A DNA stretch of 35,285 nucleotides from Calditrichota bacterium (GCA_016934605.1 JAFGSO010000172.1:1-35285), one strand, 5' to 3'. Numbered from the stretch's first letter, positions 1 through 9,260 are shown. A program made the numbers and translations. Notes: generated by a model from the sequence alone, not told the origin.

Positions 1-2468
1 TAAATTCTTTCCCAGTTACTCTTTTCACCGGTATAACCACTACTGAGAATTACCGACAGGTGTGGATCTTTGCGAAGTAGTTCTTCAATGAGTTCCAAAC
101 CATTGCGATCTGGAAGCACAACATCAGAAAAAACCAGCCTTATATCTTCTTTCTGCTGATCGTATACTCTAAGCGCCTCGCTATAATTCGAAACAGCATA
201 TACCCTATATCCGTTATTGTTCAAAGCCTGTACAATAAAATCCCTGATCTCGGAATCATCTTCCACAAGAAGAATGACTTCCCCGTTGCCCTGAAAATCC
301 TGCAGTGATAATTTTTCGGCGGTAGCCTCCCCGGCCTCCTTAAAAGTTGCCGGAAAATAGATAGTGAAGGTAGTGCCTTCTTTTAGTTTGCTGTCCACAT
401 TTATCCAACCCTCATGCTGCGAAATAATTCCGTATATTACAGATAACCCCAGTCCGGTTCCCTTGCCAACTTCTTTGGTGGTAAAAAATGGCTCAAAAAT
501 ATGATTTACGATCTCTTCACTCATTCCTTCACCGGTATCCGAAAATCTAAATATTACAAATTTCCCCGGCCTGGATTTCGGAATATTTCGAACATCCGAC
601 TCCGTCAATATTATATTATGAGTATTCAGAGTTATTAAACCGCCCTTCGGCATGGCATCACGGGCATTCACTGCAAGATTCATAATCACCTGCTCGATGT
701 TGCCTTCATCTGCCCAGATTTTCCATAACTTGTTGTTCAAATCAGTTTTTATCTCAATATCCTCCCCGATTACCCTCTCCAGCATCATCAGCATATTTCT
801 GATTATCTCATTAATATTTATCGATGAGGGAGACATCATCTGTTTACGGCTGAAGAGAAGCAACTGATTGGTTAAATTACCGGCCCGCTGAACCGATTTT
901 TGAATCTGTTTCATATTACGTTCCAGCATATCCAGATCCCGGATATTCATCAGGGAAAGATCGGTATATCCTTTGATACTGGTTAACAGATTGTTGAAAT
1001 CATGAGCCATACCGCCCGCCAGAGTTCCGATGGCCTCCATTTTCTGCGCCTGAAGCAGCTGAGCTCTCATATTTTCCTGTTCGTTTTCCAGCTCTTTATG
1101 ACGACTAATGTCGGAAGTCGTCCCGATCATCCTGTAAGGCTCTCCTTCTTTATCCGTCAGAAAAGTTCCACTTACCTGAAACCACTTGATCCGTCCCTCA
1201 CGGTGTAACATCCGATAGGACACCTCCAGATGATTAGTCCTGCCCTTAATGTAATCTTCTACTCTCTGTCGCACCAGGGTCAAATCATCCGGATGAACAT
1301 GTTTTATCCAGCTTTCAATATTATTTTCAATTTCATAATCATCATAACCGAGCAATGCCTTCAGGATAGGATCTATAAAAATCTCACCGGTTTTCATGTC
1401 CCAGTCCCATACTCCAACACTACCGGCTGTTGTGGCCATTTTATATCTTCGTTCACTCTCCCATAAGGCCTCTTCTGCATTTTTCTTTTCGGTAATATCT
1501 TCATAGCTACCAAACAAACCTATGACCTCCCCATTTTCATTTATCAGGGGGATTTTGGTTGTTCTCAGCCACAGTTGTTTCCCGTTCTCCCTTACCTGCG
1601 GCTCCTCATAGTTGATCTTAGAAATGTTTTTTGCTATAATTTCTTGGTCATCCGACCGATATAGCGGAGCAGTTTCCTTCCAGGAAAGTTCAAAATCATT
1701 TTTCCCGATAATTTCCTCTGGTGAGTTCAAACCTGCATCGGTTGCGAAAGCTTTGTTACATCCGAGATAACGAAATTTTTTATCCTTCCAGAAGAGTCTC
1801 ACCGGAATCGTATCCATAACCAGCTGTAACATCTGCCGGGATTCCTGAAGATCTTCCCGGATCTTTTTCAGGTTCCGCTTTGTTCGCAAGGAACTTATTG
1901 CATAAGTCAGATTTCCGGCAATATTTTGAAATAATTTGATCTCGATATCATGAAATAATTCCGGTTCTTCAGAATAAATAGCAATTAATCCCAGTAATTT
2001 GAAATTTTCTCTAAGTGGAATGATTATAAAAGACTTAAAATTATATTTTTGGGCAAGCCTAGTCAATTTTTTATCCGGGACTCCGGAATTAATTTTCCAG
2101 TTAATAACTGAAATTTCATCCTTGAAAACATCTTTGATTCTACTCAGATCCCCCAGTAACGAACCCTTCTCCTGTATGAATTCATTGAATTGTTTCTCTG
2201 AGATTCCAGATGAAATTTGACGAATATCTTCTTCAGAACCTTCACTTTTAATTATTGCTATACAGCAGAATTTATAAATCTCGGATCCGGCCACTTTTTG
2301 ACAAACTTCAACTAGTACTTTATCTTCATCTTCAATGGCTGGAAGTACCATCGGGCTTTCCAGGAAAAGTCTGAGAACCCTGAACCAGCGAATGTTGTAT
2401 TCGCCGGGAAAGATATTTTCCTGAAATCCAATAAGCTGTTCTTTATTTATTTTTTGGTTACTCATCAT
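1..2468 (-). CDS. Hybrid sensor histidine kinase (GAF-like, two PAS, HisKA, HATPase_c, C-terminal receiver), C-terminus cut by the window edge
   Basis: Manual minus-strand translation from ATG at 2468 (MMSNQKINKEQLIGFQENIFPGEYNIRWFRVL...) stays open to the edge. H-box GTLAGGMAHDFNNLLTSIKGY, N-box NLAVNARDAMPKGG, DTGEGM, GKGTGLGLSVIYGI, then receiver ILLVEDDSEIRD...LVFSDVVLPDRNG. Absent from the ORF track because it has no stop in the window. Confidence 0.93.
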   Translation of the reverse strand, partial: MMSNQKINKEQLIGFQENIFPGEYNIRWFRVLRLFLESPMVLPAIEDEDKVLVEVCQKVAGSEIYKFCCIAIIKSEGSEEDIRQISSGISEKQFNEFIQEKGSLLGDLSRIKDVFKDEISVINWKINSGVPDKKLTRLAQKYNFKSFIIIPLRENFKLLGLIAIYSEEPELFHDIEIKLFQNIAGNLTYAISSLRTKRNLKKIREDLQESRQMLQLVMDTIPVRLFWKDKKFRYLGCNKAFATDAGLNSPEEIIGKNDFELSWKETAPLYRSDDQEIIAKNISKINYEEPQVRENGKQLWLRTTKIPLINENGEVIGLFGSYEDITEKKNAEEALWESERRYKMATTAGSVGVWDWDMKTGEIFIDPILKALLGYDDYEIENNIESWIKHVHPDDLTLVRQRVEDYIKGRTNHLEVSYRMLHREGRIKWFQVSGTFLTDKEGEPYRMIGTTSDISRHKELENEQENMRAQLLQAQKMEAIGTLAGGMAHDFNNLLTSIKGYTDLSLMNIRDLDMLERNMKQIQKSVQRAGNLTNQLLLFSRKQMMSPSSININEIIRNMLMMLERVIGEDIEIKTDLNNKLWKIWADEGNIEQVIMNLAVNARDAMPKGGLITLNTHNIILTESDVRNIPKSRPGKFVIFRFSDTGEGMSEEIVNHIFEPFFTTKEVGKGTGLGLSVIYGIISQHEGWINVDSKLKEGTTFTIYFPATFKEAGEATAEKLSLQDFQGNGEVILLVEDDSEIRDFIVQALNNNGYRVYAVSNYSEALRVYDQQKEDIRLVFSDVVLPDRNGLELIEELLRKDPHLSVILSSGYTGEKSNWERI

Positions 2469-2821
2469 AATCCATTAATAAAAAACCGTCTTGATATTCA
2501 CTGACAAAACCCCTTATCAGAATGTTATATGGTTATATAATATACATATTTATCTGAGTTTTGCAACCTCAAGTTTGCCTGCTTTAAAATCTTTGGATCT
2601 TATAAAATGTTTTTAAAACATCTGGTTTTGCAAATTTGAAAAAAGATGATAACTACTAGCTGATTTAGGAATTTGGTACAAGGTCTATCCAGAAATTTCA
2701 CCGATCCAAATATCTGTTTATGATAATTTTTATTGTATATCTTCCCCGGAAAGCTCCTCCCGCTGGAACAATGATTTCGGAAAAATCCAACCAGAAATTT
2801 TTGCTTTAGCACAATTGATCA

Positions 2822-3766
2822 TCACGCTGTTATGCTCAACCGGACATCATCAATATAAATTTCTACAGGCTTTTTCAGTTCAACAGAGAATAAGCCAAAA
2901 CCAAAAATGTCGTCTAATTGCATCCGACGGTTCAGGGGTGCCTCCCGTACTTCATCTAGCGAGATACTGATATGGTTCCAGCCGGGAATCAGTTTAAACC
3001 TTTTATTGAATCGGTCCTCATATTTCTCTCCTGTCATTACATGTAAGCGGTCATGAATACGGCAGGTAATCTGGATATGCTCGTTTTCAGTGTTATAAAT
3101 ACTGAACTTTAAGTAATTATACTCACTCCAATCCTTTGGAAAATACTTGAGAAAAATCCCGGAATACTTTTCTGTTGTTAGAAGAACTCTGCAAGAAAAA
3201 TCCCCTTTACAGACTGGATTATTCGAAATAGACATCCGGTTATCTGATTCCCAGCGTTTCAGTTCGGACTTTCTCTCAAAATCCGAAAAAATGGGGAATT
3301 CCTGATATGCTCGGTATTCATCCCTCAACGAGCTTACGGGGGCCATTATTTCCAAAAAGATGAGAAATATCAGGAGAATCCTTGCTGCTAATAAATTTTT
3401 CTGTGAAAATTTGCTTAACCTCTGTGAAAAAAACAGCCAGCCGGCCAGAGCGCCTAACGTATTTCTCCAAAGATCACCAAATTCAGCAATTCTGGAAAAA
3501 TGAACCTGAATCCATTCAATACCCAGACCTGAAAAAAAACTTATGAGAAAGACCAGTACAAGTTGAAAAAAAGGATCTTTTTTCTTCAAGTATCCCCATT
3601 TATGCAACAAAACGGCAGTCAAAAAAGTATAGAATATTATGTGTCCCAGATTCCAGGCACTTTTGAAGGATCTGCTCGAATGATAATCAGGACCACCGAA
3701 AAAGAGAAGAACGGCAAATACGATAATTATCAGATATATAAGAGCATCGAAATAACGATTTTTCAT
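2822..3766 (-). CDS. VanZ-like membrane protein with C-terminal carbohydrate-binding-like beta-sandwich domain
   Basis: 314 aa ORF. N-terminal TM segments with VanZ-like pattern (NLGHIIFYTFL...GIEWIQVHFSRIAEFGDLWRNTLGALAGWLFF); C-terminal ~150 aa ends in the galactose-binding-like signature VEIYIDDVRL. Confidence 0.75.
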   Translation of the reverse strand: MKNRYFDALIYLIIIVFAVLLFFGGPDYHSSRSFKSAWNLGHIIFYTFLTAVLLHKWGYLKKKDPFFQLVLVFLISFFSGLGIEWIQVHFSRIAEFGDLWRNTLGALAGWLFFSQRLSKFSQKNLLAARILLIFLIFLEIMAPVSSLRDEYRAYQEFPIFSDFERKSELKRWESDNRMSISNNPVCKGDFSCRVLLTTEKYSGIFLKYFPKDWSEYNYLKFSIYNTENEHIQITCRIHDRLHVMTGEKYEDRFNKRFKLIPGWNHISISLDEVREAPLNRRMQLDDIFGFGLFSVELKKPVEIYIDDVRLSITA

Positions 3767-4010
3767 GCCAGATTACCGGGTTTATCAAATAAATATGTTA
3801 AACGCAATCGGTTTATAATAAACTGCACCCATGGGCCAATATAAGTTCCTCCGGAAGTCTTTGAAAAATAATTTTCAATATCCATTGTACTTTACAACAG
3901 CCTATAGTCTGACTTATATTCTGAAATGCAAAATTATTTTTGAACTTTTAATCTGAAATTCGGTAATAAAAATATTAATTATTTCACAACTTCTATTAGT
4001 AGTCAAAAAA

Positions 4011-6851
4011 ATGAAGCAATTTTCACTGATTATTTTTCTGATTTTATCCCTTTCCATTTTCTTGCCGGAAAAATCTGAGTCACAATGGTATTATTACGGA
4101 CGGAATAAAGTTCAATACACAGATTTCGAATGGCATGTTCTTAAAACAGATCATTTTGATATTTACTATTACCCTGAGATGGCAGAGCTCGCGGAAAAAG
4201 GAGCCGCATTCGCAGAGGAGAGTTATCGCTATCTGGAAAACAAATTTAATTTCACAATTAACAGGCGGATCCCGCTCATCTTCTACAGTTCCCATCTCCA
4301 TTTTCAGCAAACCAATATAACCCCTTACTTTGTGCCGGAAGGAGTCGGCGGATTTTTTGAATTTCTAAAGGGTCGGGTTGTTATACCGAGCGATGGAAAC
4401 ATCAACCAGTTCCGTAAAGTCATTTTCCATGAACTGGTGCACGTTTTCATGCATAGTAAGATTTATTTCGAAAACAAAGAACATTCTCGATTTGAGGGTA
4501 CTTATCCCCCGCTCTGGTATGTGGAGGGACTTGCAGAATACTGGTCCTCTGAATGGGATGCCCAGGCGGAAATGGTGATAAGGGATGCTGTTTTGAACAA
4601 TTATATTGTTCCGCTTTCCAATATGTATCAGATAAACGGAACCTTTATGATGTACAAGGAAGGTCAGGCTATTCTCACCTACATAGCCAACACCTACGGC
4701 GAAGAAAAAATTCTTCAATTGATGGAAGAGATCTGGAAATATGGAAAATTCTCAGATGTTTTTCAGGAGGTTGTTGGAAAAACCTATGAACAGTTCGATC
4801 AGGAATGGCTGTATTATCTGAAAAAAAAGTACTATCCCCTTATGGAAGACAATGATTTTTCAAAAATGATAACGTATTCGGTTGTCACACGGGGATATAA
4901 CTTTAAACCGGCTTATTATAAAGATGTCAACGATGAGGAATATGTTGTGTTTTTCGGAAACCGGGGCGGTTACTCAAATATCTATATTAAAGATCTACGT
5001 CCTTTCCGGCTGGAACAGAAAGAGAAAGCGGAAATTCTGGTTAAGGGAGAAAGAACTCCGGATTTTGAATCACTCCATCTTTTTTCCAGCAAAATTGATG
5101 TTGATAAAGCAGGGAATCTTACATTTTCCTCCAAGAGTGGTGAGAATGACGCCCTCTACATTTACAGCATACCGGAGCGTCGGGTGCTAAAAAAACATCA
5201 ATGGTCGCAGATTGTCGCAATTTCCTCTCCATCATTCTCTCCGGACGGACATAAAGTCGTCTTTGCAGGAGTGGATTTCAGCGGAAAACAGGATCTTTAT
5301 ATTCTGGATCGGAATGAAAATTATTTAATCCGTTTAACCGATGATTTTTATGAAGATAAAGCTCCTTCTTTCTCTCCGGACGGACGAAAAATCGTTTTTT
5401 CTTCCGATAGAACCATGCATGGGAAAGACTGGTGTTACAACCTCTTTATCTACGATCTGGATACAGACCTGATACATTATGTAACATACGGCCGATTTCA
5501 GGACGAGACACCGGTCTGGAGTCCTGATGGTCAATATATCGCATTCACATCCAACAGGGATACTTCTTTGAATTTGTGGATAGCAGATTTATCTGACATA
5601 CAGGACTGGGAAATCGGATTTTATGATCGGGTAAAGCTAAAACAGATTTCCCGGTTTATTAATGCTGCTTTCGATCCGGAATGGACAGACGATAACCGTT
5701 TACTTTTTACTGTTTATGAGAACAATCGTTTTGAGATCCGAATGATGGACAAAATTAAAGAAAAAAGTGACTCCACTCAGTCCATTGTCAAGAATGAAAA
5801 AATGTTCGGACATCGCCAGTGGAAATATAATCGTGTTCCCGGAAGCAAAATACAATCGAAACTACGCTATCAGAAAAAATATGATCTTGATATTGCTCAG
5901 GCCCAGGTCAGCCAGGATCCGTTCTGGGGGACCACCGGTGGAGCGGTTTTTGCATTCACGGATATCCTGGGAAATGATCAATATTATTTCATGCTGTACA
6001 ACAATGCTCAGAGTCGAGGTGATTTTTTCAAGAGTTTTAACGGAGCAGTTACCAAAGTTTCTCTGGAAAACCGCCTTAATCACGCCTATGGCCTTTTCCG
6101 CTTTTCAGGAAGATATTTTAATTATAAAGACGGCTATTTCTATGAAGATAGGGTTGGAGGATTCTTTACCCTCAGCTATCCATTCTCACAATATAACCGA
6201 ATGGAATTTAATACCAACCTGAGTTATTCGGATAAGGATGTTATTGGACTGGACAGACGACATGCCATTATCACTTCCAATTCAATATCTTTTGTATCGG
6301 ATAATTCCATATGGTGGTATACCGGTCCCATGGAAGGTCATCGATATAATATTTCTGTGGGCAATACCTACGATTTGAGATGGTCGAATGTCAACTATTA
6401 CACATTCAGAGCGGATCTCAGACAGTATACCCGTCTCGCACCCCGGCTGAGTCATGCCATCCGTGTACTCCTGCTATATAATGAAGGGAAAGATTCCCGC
6501 TGGTACTATCTTGGGGGAAGCTGGGATCTGCGGGGATACCGGCAATGGTCTATCCGCGGGGAAAAAATCTTTTTTTTATCCAATGAACTAAGATTCCCAT
6601 TTATCGATTACATCGGTATTAAATTTCCATTCCTGGGTCTTGGTTTTCGGGCCATTCATGGAGCACTTTTCCTCGATGCAGGGAATGCATGGAATGACGA
6701 GTGGAATGGTTTGCTGGGAAGTACCGGTTTTGGTTTTCGCATGAATTTCGGAGGATTTCTGGTACTCAGACTGGACATTGGTAAAAAAACTGATTTCAGA
6801 GAATTTACTTCCGATTGGTTTACTCAATTCTTTTTTGGATGGGATTTCTGA
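4011..6851 (+). CDS. Peptidase MA-like gluzincin / TolB-WD40-like propeller / Omp85-like outer-membrane barrel fusion
   Basis: 946 aa ORF with signal peptide; HELVH zinc motif with downstream VEGLAEYW; repeated SPSFSPDGHKVVFAG / APSFSPDGRKIVFSSD / TPVWSPDGQYIAFTSN blades; C-terminal GGSWDLRGYRQW...FLDAGNAWNDEW...LDIGKKTDF and terminal Phe. Confidence 0.85.
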   Translation: MKQFSLIIFLILSLSIFLPEKSESQWYYYGRNKVQYTDFEWHVLKTDHFDIYYYPEMAELAEKGAAFAEESYRYLENKFNFTINRRIPLIFYSSHLHFQQTNITPYFVPEGVGGFFEFLKGRVVIPSDGNINQFRKVIFHELVHVFMHSKIYFENKEHSRFEGTYPPLWYVEGLAEYWSSEWDAQAEMVIRDAVLNNYIVPLSNMYQINGTFMMYKEGQAILTYIANTYGEEKILQLMEEIWKYGKFSDVFQEVVGKTYEQFDQEWLYYLKKKYYPLMEDNDFSKMITYSVVTRGYNFKPAYYKDVNDEEYVVFFGNRGGYSNIYIKDLRPFRLEQKEKAEILVKGERTPDFESLHLFSSKIDVDKAGNLTFSSKSGENDALYIYSIPERRVLKKHQWSQIVAISSPSFSPDGHKVVFAGVDFSGKQDLYILDRNENYLIRLTDDFYEDKAPSFSPDGRKIVFSSDRTMHGKDWCYNLFIYDLDTDLIHYVTYGRFQDETPVWSPDGQYIAFTSNRDTSLNLWIADLSDIQDWEIGFYDRVKLKQISRFINAAFDPEWTDDNRLLFTVYENNRFEIRMMDKIKEKSDSTQSIVKNEKMFGHRQWKYNRVPGSKIQSKLRYQKKYDLDIAQAQVSQDPFWGTTGGAVFAFTDILGNDQYYFMLYNNAQSRGDFFKSFNGAVTKVSLENRLNHAYGLFRFSGRYFNYKDGYFYEDRVGGFFTLSYPFSQYNRMEFNTNLSYSDKDVIGLDRRHAIITSNSISFVSDNSIWWYTGPMEGHRYNISVGNTYDLRWSNVNYYTFRADLRQYTRLAPRLSHAIRVLLLYNEGKDSRWYYLGGSWDLRGYRQWSIRGEKIFFLSNELRFPFIDYIGIKFPFLGLGFRAIHGALFLDAGNAWNDEWNGLLGSTGFGFRMNFGGFLVLRLDIGKKTDFREFTSDWFTQFFFGWDF

Positions 6852-8017
6852 TGAAACTGGCAATTCGGATGAATAAATACAAAATATTTCTACTGGTTTT
6901 ATCATTATCGACGGGATGTATTTTGTCCTGCAGCGGACTTATCAAATTAAAGGTCTCTGAAGAGGAACTGAGCTCAGACCAGGAAAAATGGACAACTGTA
7001 TTCTCATCCAATAACCGGCATAATTCGGTGGATTCAGACCTCATTCCCCCGTACCGGATCGCCTGGAGGAAAGGATACAAGTCTGTTATAACAGATCAAC
7101 CCCTGGCTGTGGCAGACCATCTGATATTTACCACCCGGAATGGAAACCTGGCTTTCCTGAATATATCCAAAGGTCAGATGCTTGGCGATGGACGGATTGC
7201 CCCTGGATTCGACCATGCCCCCGTCATTGAAAATTCCACTTTATTCTACGGCGCCAGTCTGGGAGAAAAAACTCTGGTAGCTTTGAATATGTTGAACCTG
7301 AAAAAAATCTGGGAAACCAAACTGGGACATGTTTATACCTCTCCTGTGATATGGAAGGAAAATATATACGTCGGGACCAATAATAATAAAATAGCAGCAG
7401 TGAATAAGAACAATGGTGAAAAAATCTGGCAATTCGATGCTGGCGCTTCTCCGGTTGGAATACCTGCAGAAAATGAGGGAAGATTATTTTTTTCTGATAT
7501 TCAGGGAAATCTGTATTGTCTGGATGCGGAAAGTGGAAAGGAAATCTGGAGAAAAACTCTTGAAACGAATGTATACAGCGGACCTGTAATTGCTGACGGG
7601 CGCTTATTCATCGGAACAACTGCCGGAACATTCTTCGCATTTTCTGCTGACTCTGGTAAGTTTTTATGGAGGACGCAAACTGAGGGTGCCATCTTTGGAC
7701 ATGCCTCTTACAGAGACGGTGTGGTTTACTTTGGAAATAATGCTCATGCAGTTCATGCCCTAAGGGCAGAAGATGGTAGTAAATTATGGAGTTTCAAAAC
7801 AGGCGGTATTGTAAATACAACACCTCTGGCCGGCAGAGAATATATATATGTTCTCTCCTGGGATAAAAAACTGTATATAATTTCCAGATTGGATGGTGAG
7901 GAGGTTTATCATATGGAATTTAATAAACCATTCAAGTCATCGCCGTTGATATATCGGAATAAATTGATTATACACACCGCAAATGATGATATCATTTGTT
8001 TGGAAAGCAGGGAATAG
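6851..8017 (+). CDS. PQQ-like beta-propeller lipoprotein, BamB-like
   Basis: Track ORF 6815-8017; probable start ATG 6851 overlaps the upstream stop (TGATG), alternative ATG 6869. Signal peptide with lipobox-like ILSC|SG; repeats GEKIWQFDAG, GKEIWRKTLE, GKFLWRTQTEG, GSKLWSFKTGG. Confidence 0.82.
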   Translation: MKLAIRMNKYKIFLLVLSLSTGCILSCSGLIKLKVSEEELSSDQEKWTTVFSSNNRHNSVDSDLIPPYRIAWRKGYKSVITDQPLAVADHLIFTTRNGNLAFLNISKGQMLGDGRIAPGFDHAPVIENSTLFYGASLGEKTLVALNMLNLKKIWETKLGHVYTSPVIWKENIYVGTNNNKIAAVNKNNGEKIWQFDAGASPVGIPAENEGRLFFSDIQGNLYCLDAESGKEIWRKTLETNVYSGPVIADGRLFIGTTAGTFFAFSADSGKFLWRTQTEGAIFGHASYRDGVVYFGNNAHAVHALRAEDGSKLWSFKTGGIVNTTPLAGREYIYVLSWDKKLYIISRLDGEEVYHMEFNKPFKSSPLIYRNKLIIHTANDDIICLESRE

Positions 8018-8024
8018 CAGAGGA

Positions 8025-8795
8025 ATGAAAATGAATAAATTAATCCTCATAATTTTGTTATTATCCTCTCTGGCCTGGGCCGGGGGACAAAAAATTGCCC
8101 ATTTGACCATATACTCTTCATCCGACGATATTGAAATCAGATTGAATTCGGCATTGCTTGGAAAAACGCCCATCCAAAAGCTCAGTCTGCAGGAAGGTCA
8201 TTATATCATAGAAGCTGTCAACAAAAATTCTGGTGTCTGGAGTGCTGAAAATGTTACCCGTGATATATTTCTTCAGAAAGGACAGGATACTACCATATAT
8301 ATTCATTTTCCTAAAATGGTGAAAATAAATTCCGTGCCCTATCACGCCAAACTGACACTGGATGACCAGTTCATCGGTCTCACACCGGCAACACTTGAAT
8401 ATGAAACCTACCGGGGGAAAAAATTCCTGCTCGAGAAATCCGGATATAAACCGGCAACTTTTGTTTTGGAGAATGACAAACCGCAGTTTTATACACTTGA
8501 ACCACTGGTTTTGAACAGGAATGAGGAAGAGAAACATTCATTCAGTCATTCACTTTTCCAATCGAATCTCAAAACAAAATTTTTATTCCTGACAGGAACC
8601 GTGGTAACGCACTGGCTTGCTTTTTATCTGAAAAATGAAGCGGATGATAATTTTGAGAAGTACTCTGTTACCGGCAATCCTGTTTTGATGAAAAAATACT
8701 GGGATAATACGCAAAAATATGATAGATGGTCCGATATTTCTCTGGGTGTATCTTATGCCTTGCTCGGTGGGTTAATATATACTGTAATCAAATAA
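8025..8795 (+). CDS. PEGA-domain protein with signal peptide and C-terminal TM segments
   Basis: Track ORF 7983-8795; likely start ATG 8025 (MKMNKLILIILLLSSLAWAGG) preceded by AGAGGA. PEGA-like segments IEIRLNSALLGKTPIQKLSLQEGHYIIEAVN and AKLTLDDQFIGLTPATLEYETYRGKKFLLEKSGYKPATF. Confidence 0.72.
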   Translation: MKMNKLILIILLLSSLAWAGGQKIAHLTIYSSSDDIEIRLNSALLGKTPIQKLSLQEGHYIIEAVNKNSGVWSAENVTRDIFLQKGQDTTIYIHFPKMVKINSVPYHAKLTLDDQFIGLTPATLEYETYRGKKFLLEKSGYKPATFVLENDKPQFYTLEPLVLNRNEEEKHSFSHSLFQSNLKTKFLFLTGTVVTHWLAFYLKNEADDNFEKYSVTGNPVLMKKYWDNTQKYDRWSDISLGVSYALLGGLIYTVIK

Positions 8796-9074
8796 AGTTT
8801 TGTAGTATAAATAAACAAATTCTGAAAATGATATTTATAACTTCCGATTTACACCAAAAATTTCATCCCGTAGGTGATCCACCAAGAAGTAATCCCATCA
8901 GGAGAATCCATTTTTACTATCAGTTAATCATTCCTATTTAAATATGTATGGCCTGTGCTTGGCATGATTAAAGGAATGATATCATATAATCTCTGAATTT
9001 ATAAGGTAAGTATTAACATTTTAATAATTTTTCAGAAGTTTTTCATATAAAGAAAAAACTCTTCAAAAAAAGAC

Positions 9075-9103
9075 TTGACAAGGTTAGGATTTTTATGTAT
9101 TTT
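9075..9103 (+). promoter_or_regulatory. Putative sigma70-like promoter
   Basis: TTGACA at 9075-9080, 17-nt spacer, TATTTT at 9098-9103 preceded by TG, directly upstream of the candidate small RNA. Confidence 0.45.
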
Positions 9104-9105
9104 TT

Positions 9106-9177
9106 GATCGACCTGAAAAGGTCAAAAACCTCCCTCCCAACTCCGCAGGGGACACGCACCGTGTCCCCTGTTTTTTT
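9106..9177 (+). ncRNA. Candidate small RNA, about 70 nt, unknown family
   Basis: Promoter-like boxes upstream; hairpin GACCT-GAAA-AGGTC (9110-9123); unpaired-looking C-rich CCTCCCTCCC (9129-9138); perfect stem-loop and T7 tract at 3' end. No ORF explains it. Confidence 0.5.
9146..9177 (+). terminator. Rho-independent terminator
   Basis: CAGGGGACACG (9146-9156) / CAC loop / CGTGTCCCCTG (9160-9170): 11-bp perfect stem followed by TTTTTTT (9171-9177). Confidence 0.88.
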
Positions 9178-9260
9178 ATTAAAGATGAATTAATGATCAA
9201 CTATTATTATTTTAGGGCGTTAGATTATGTAATATTGAATATTGATTTGGAGAATATTTT

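Noticed and set aside
2600-2812. 70 aa minus-strand ORF between the left HK and the VanZ gene
   Set aside because: No recognisable domain, low-complexity composition, no clear RBS; likely chance ORF in intergenic DNA.
5230-5560. Imperfect direct repeats (tctccggacggac)
   Set aside because: They are the codons of successive TolB/WD40-like SPDG propeller blades, not a DNA repeat element.
4080-6083. Multiple antisense and out-of-frame ORFs within the protease/Omp85 gene
   Set aside because: Explained as alternative frames of a strong 946 aa CDS.
8726-8941. 71 aa plus-strand ORF overlapping the PEGA gene end
   Set aside because: Overlaps the real CDS out of frame and runs into AT-rich intergenic sequence.
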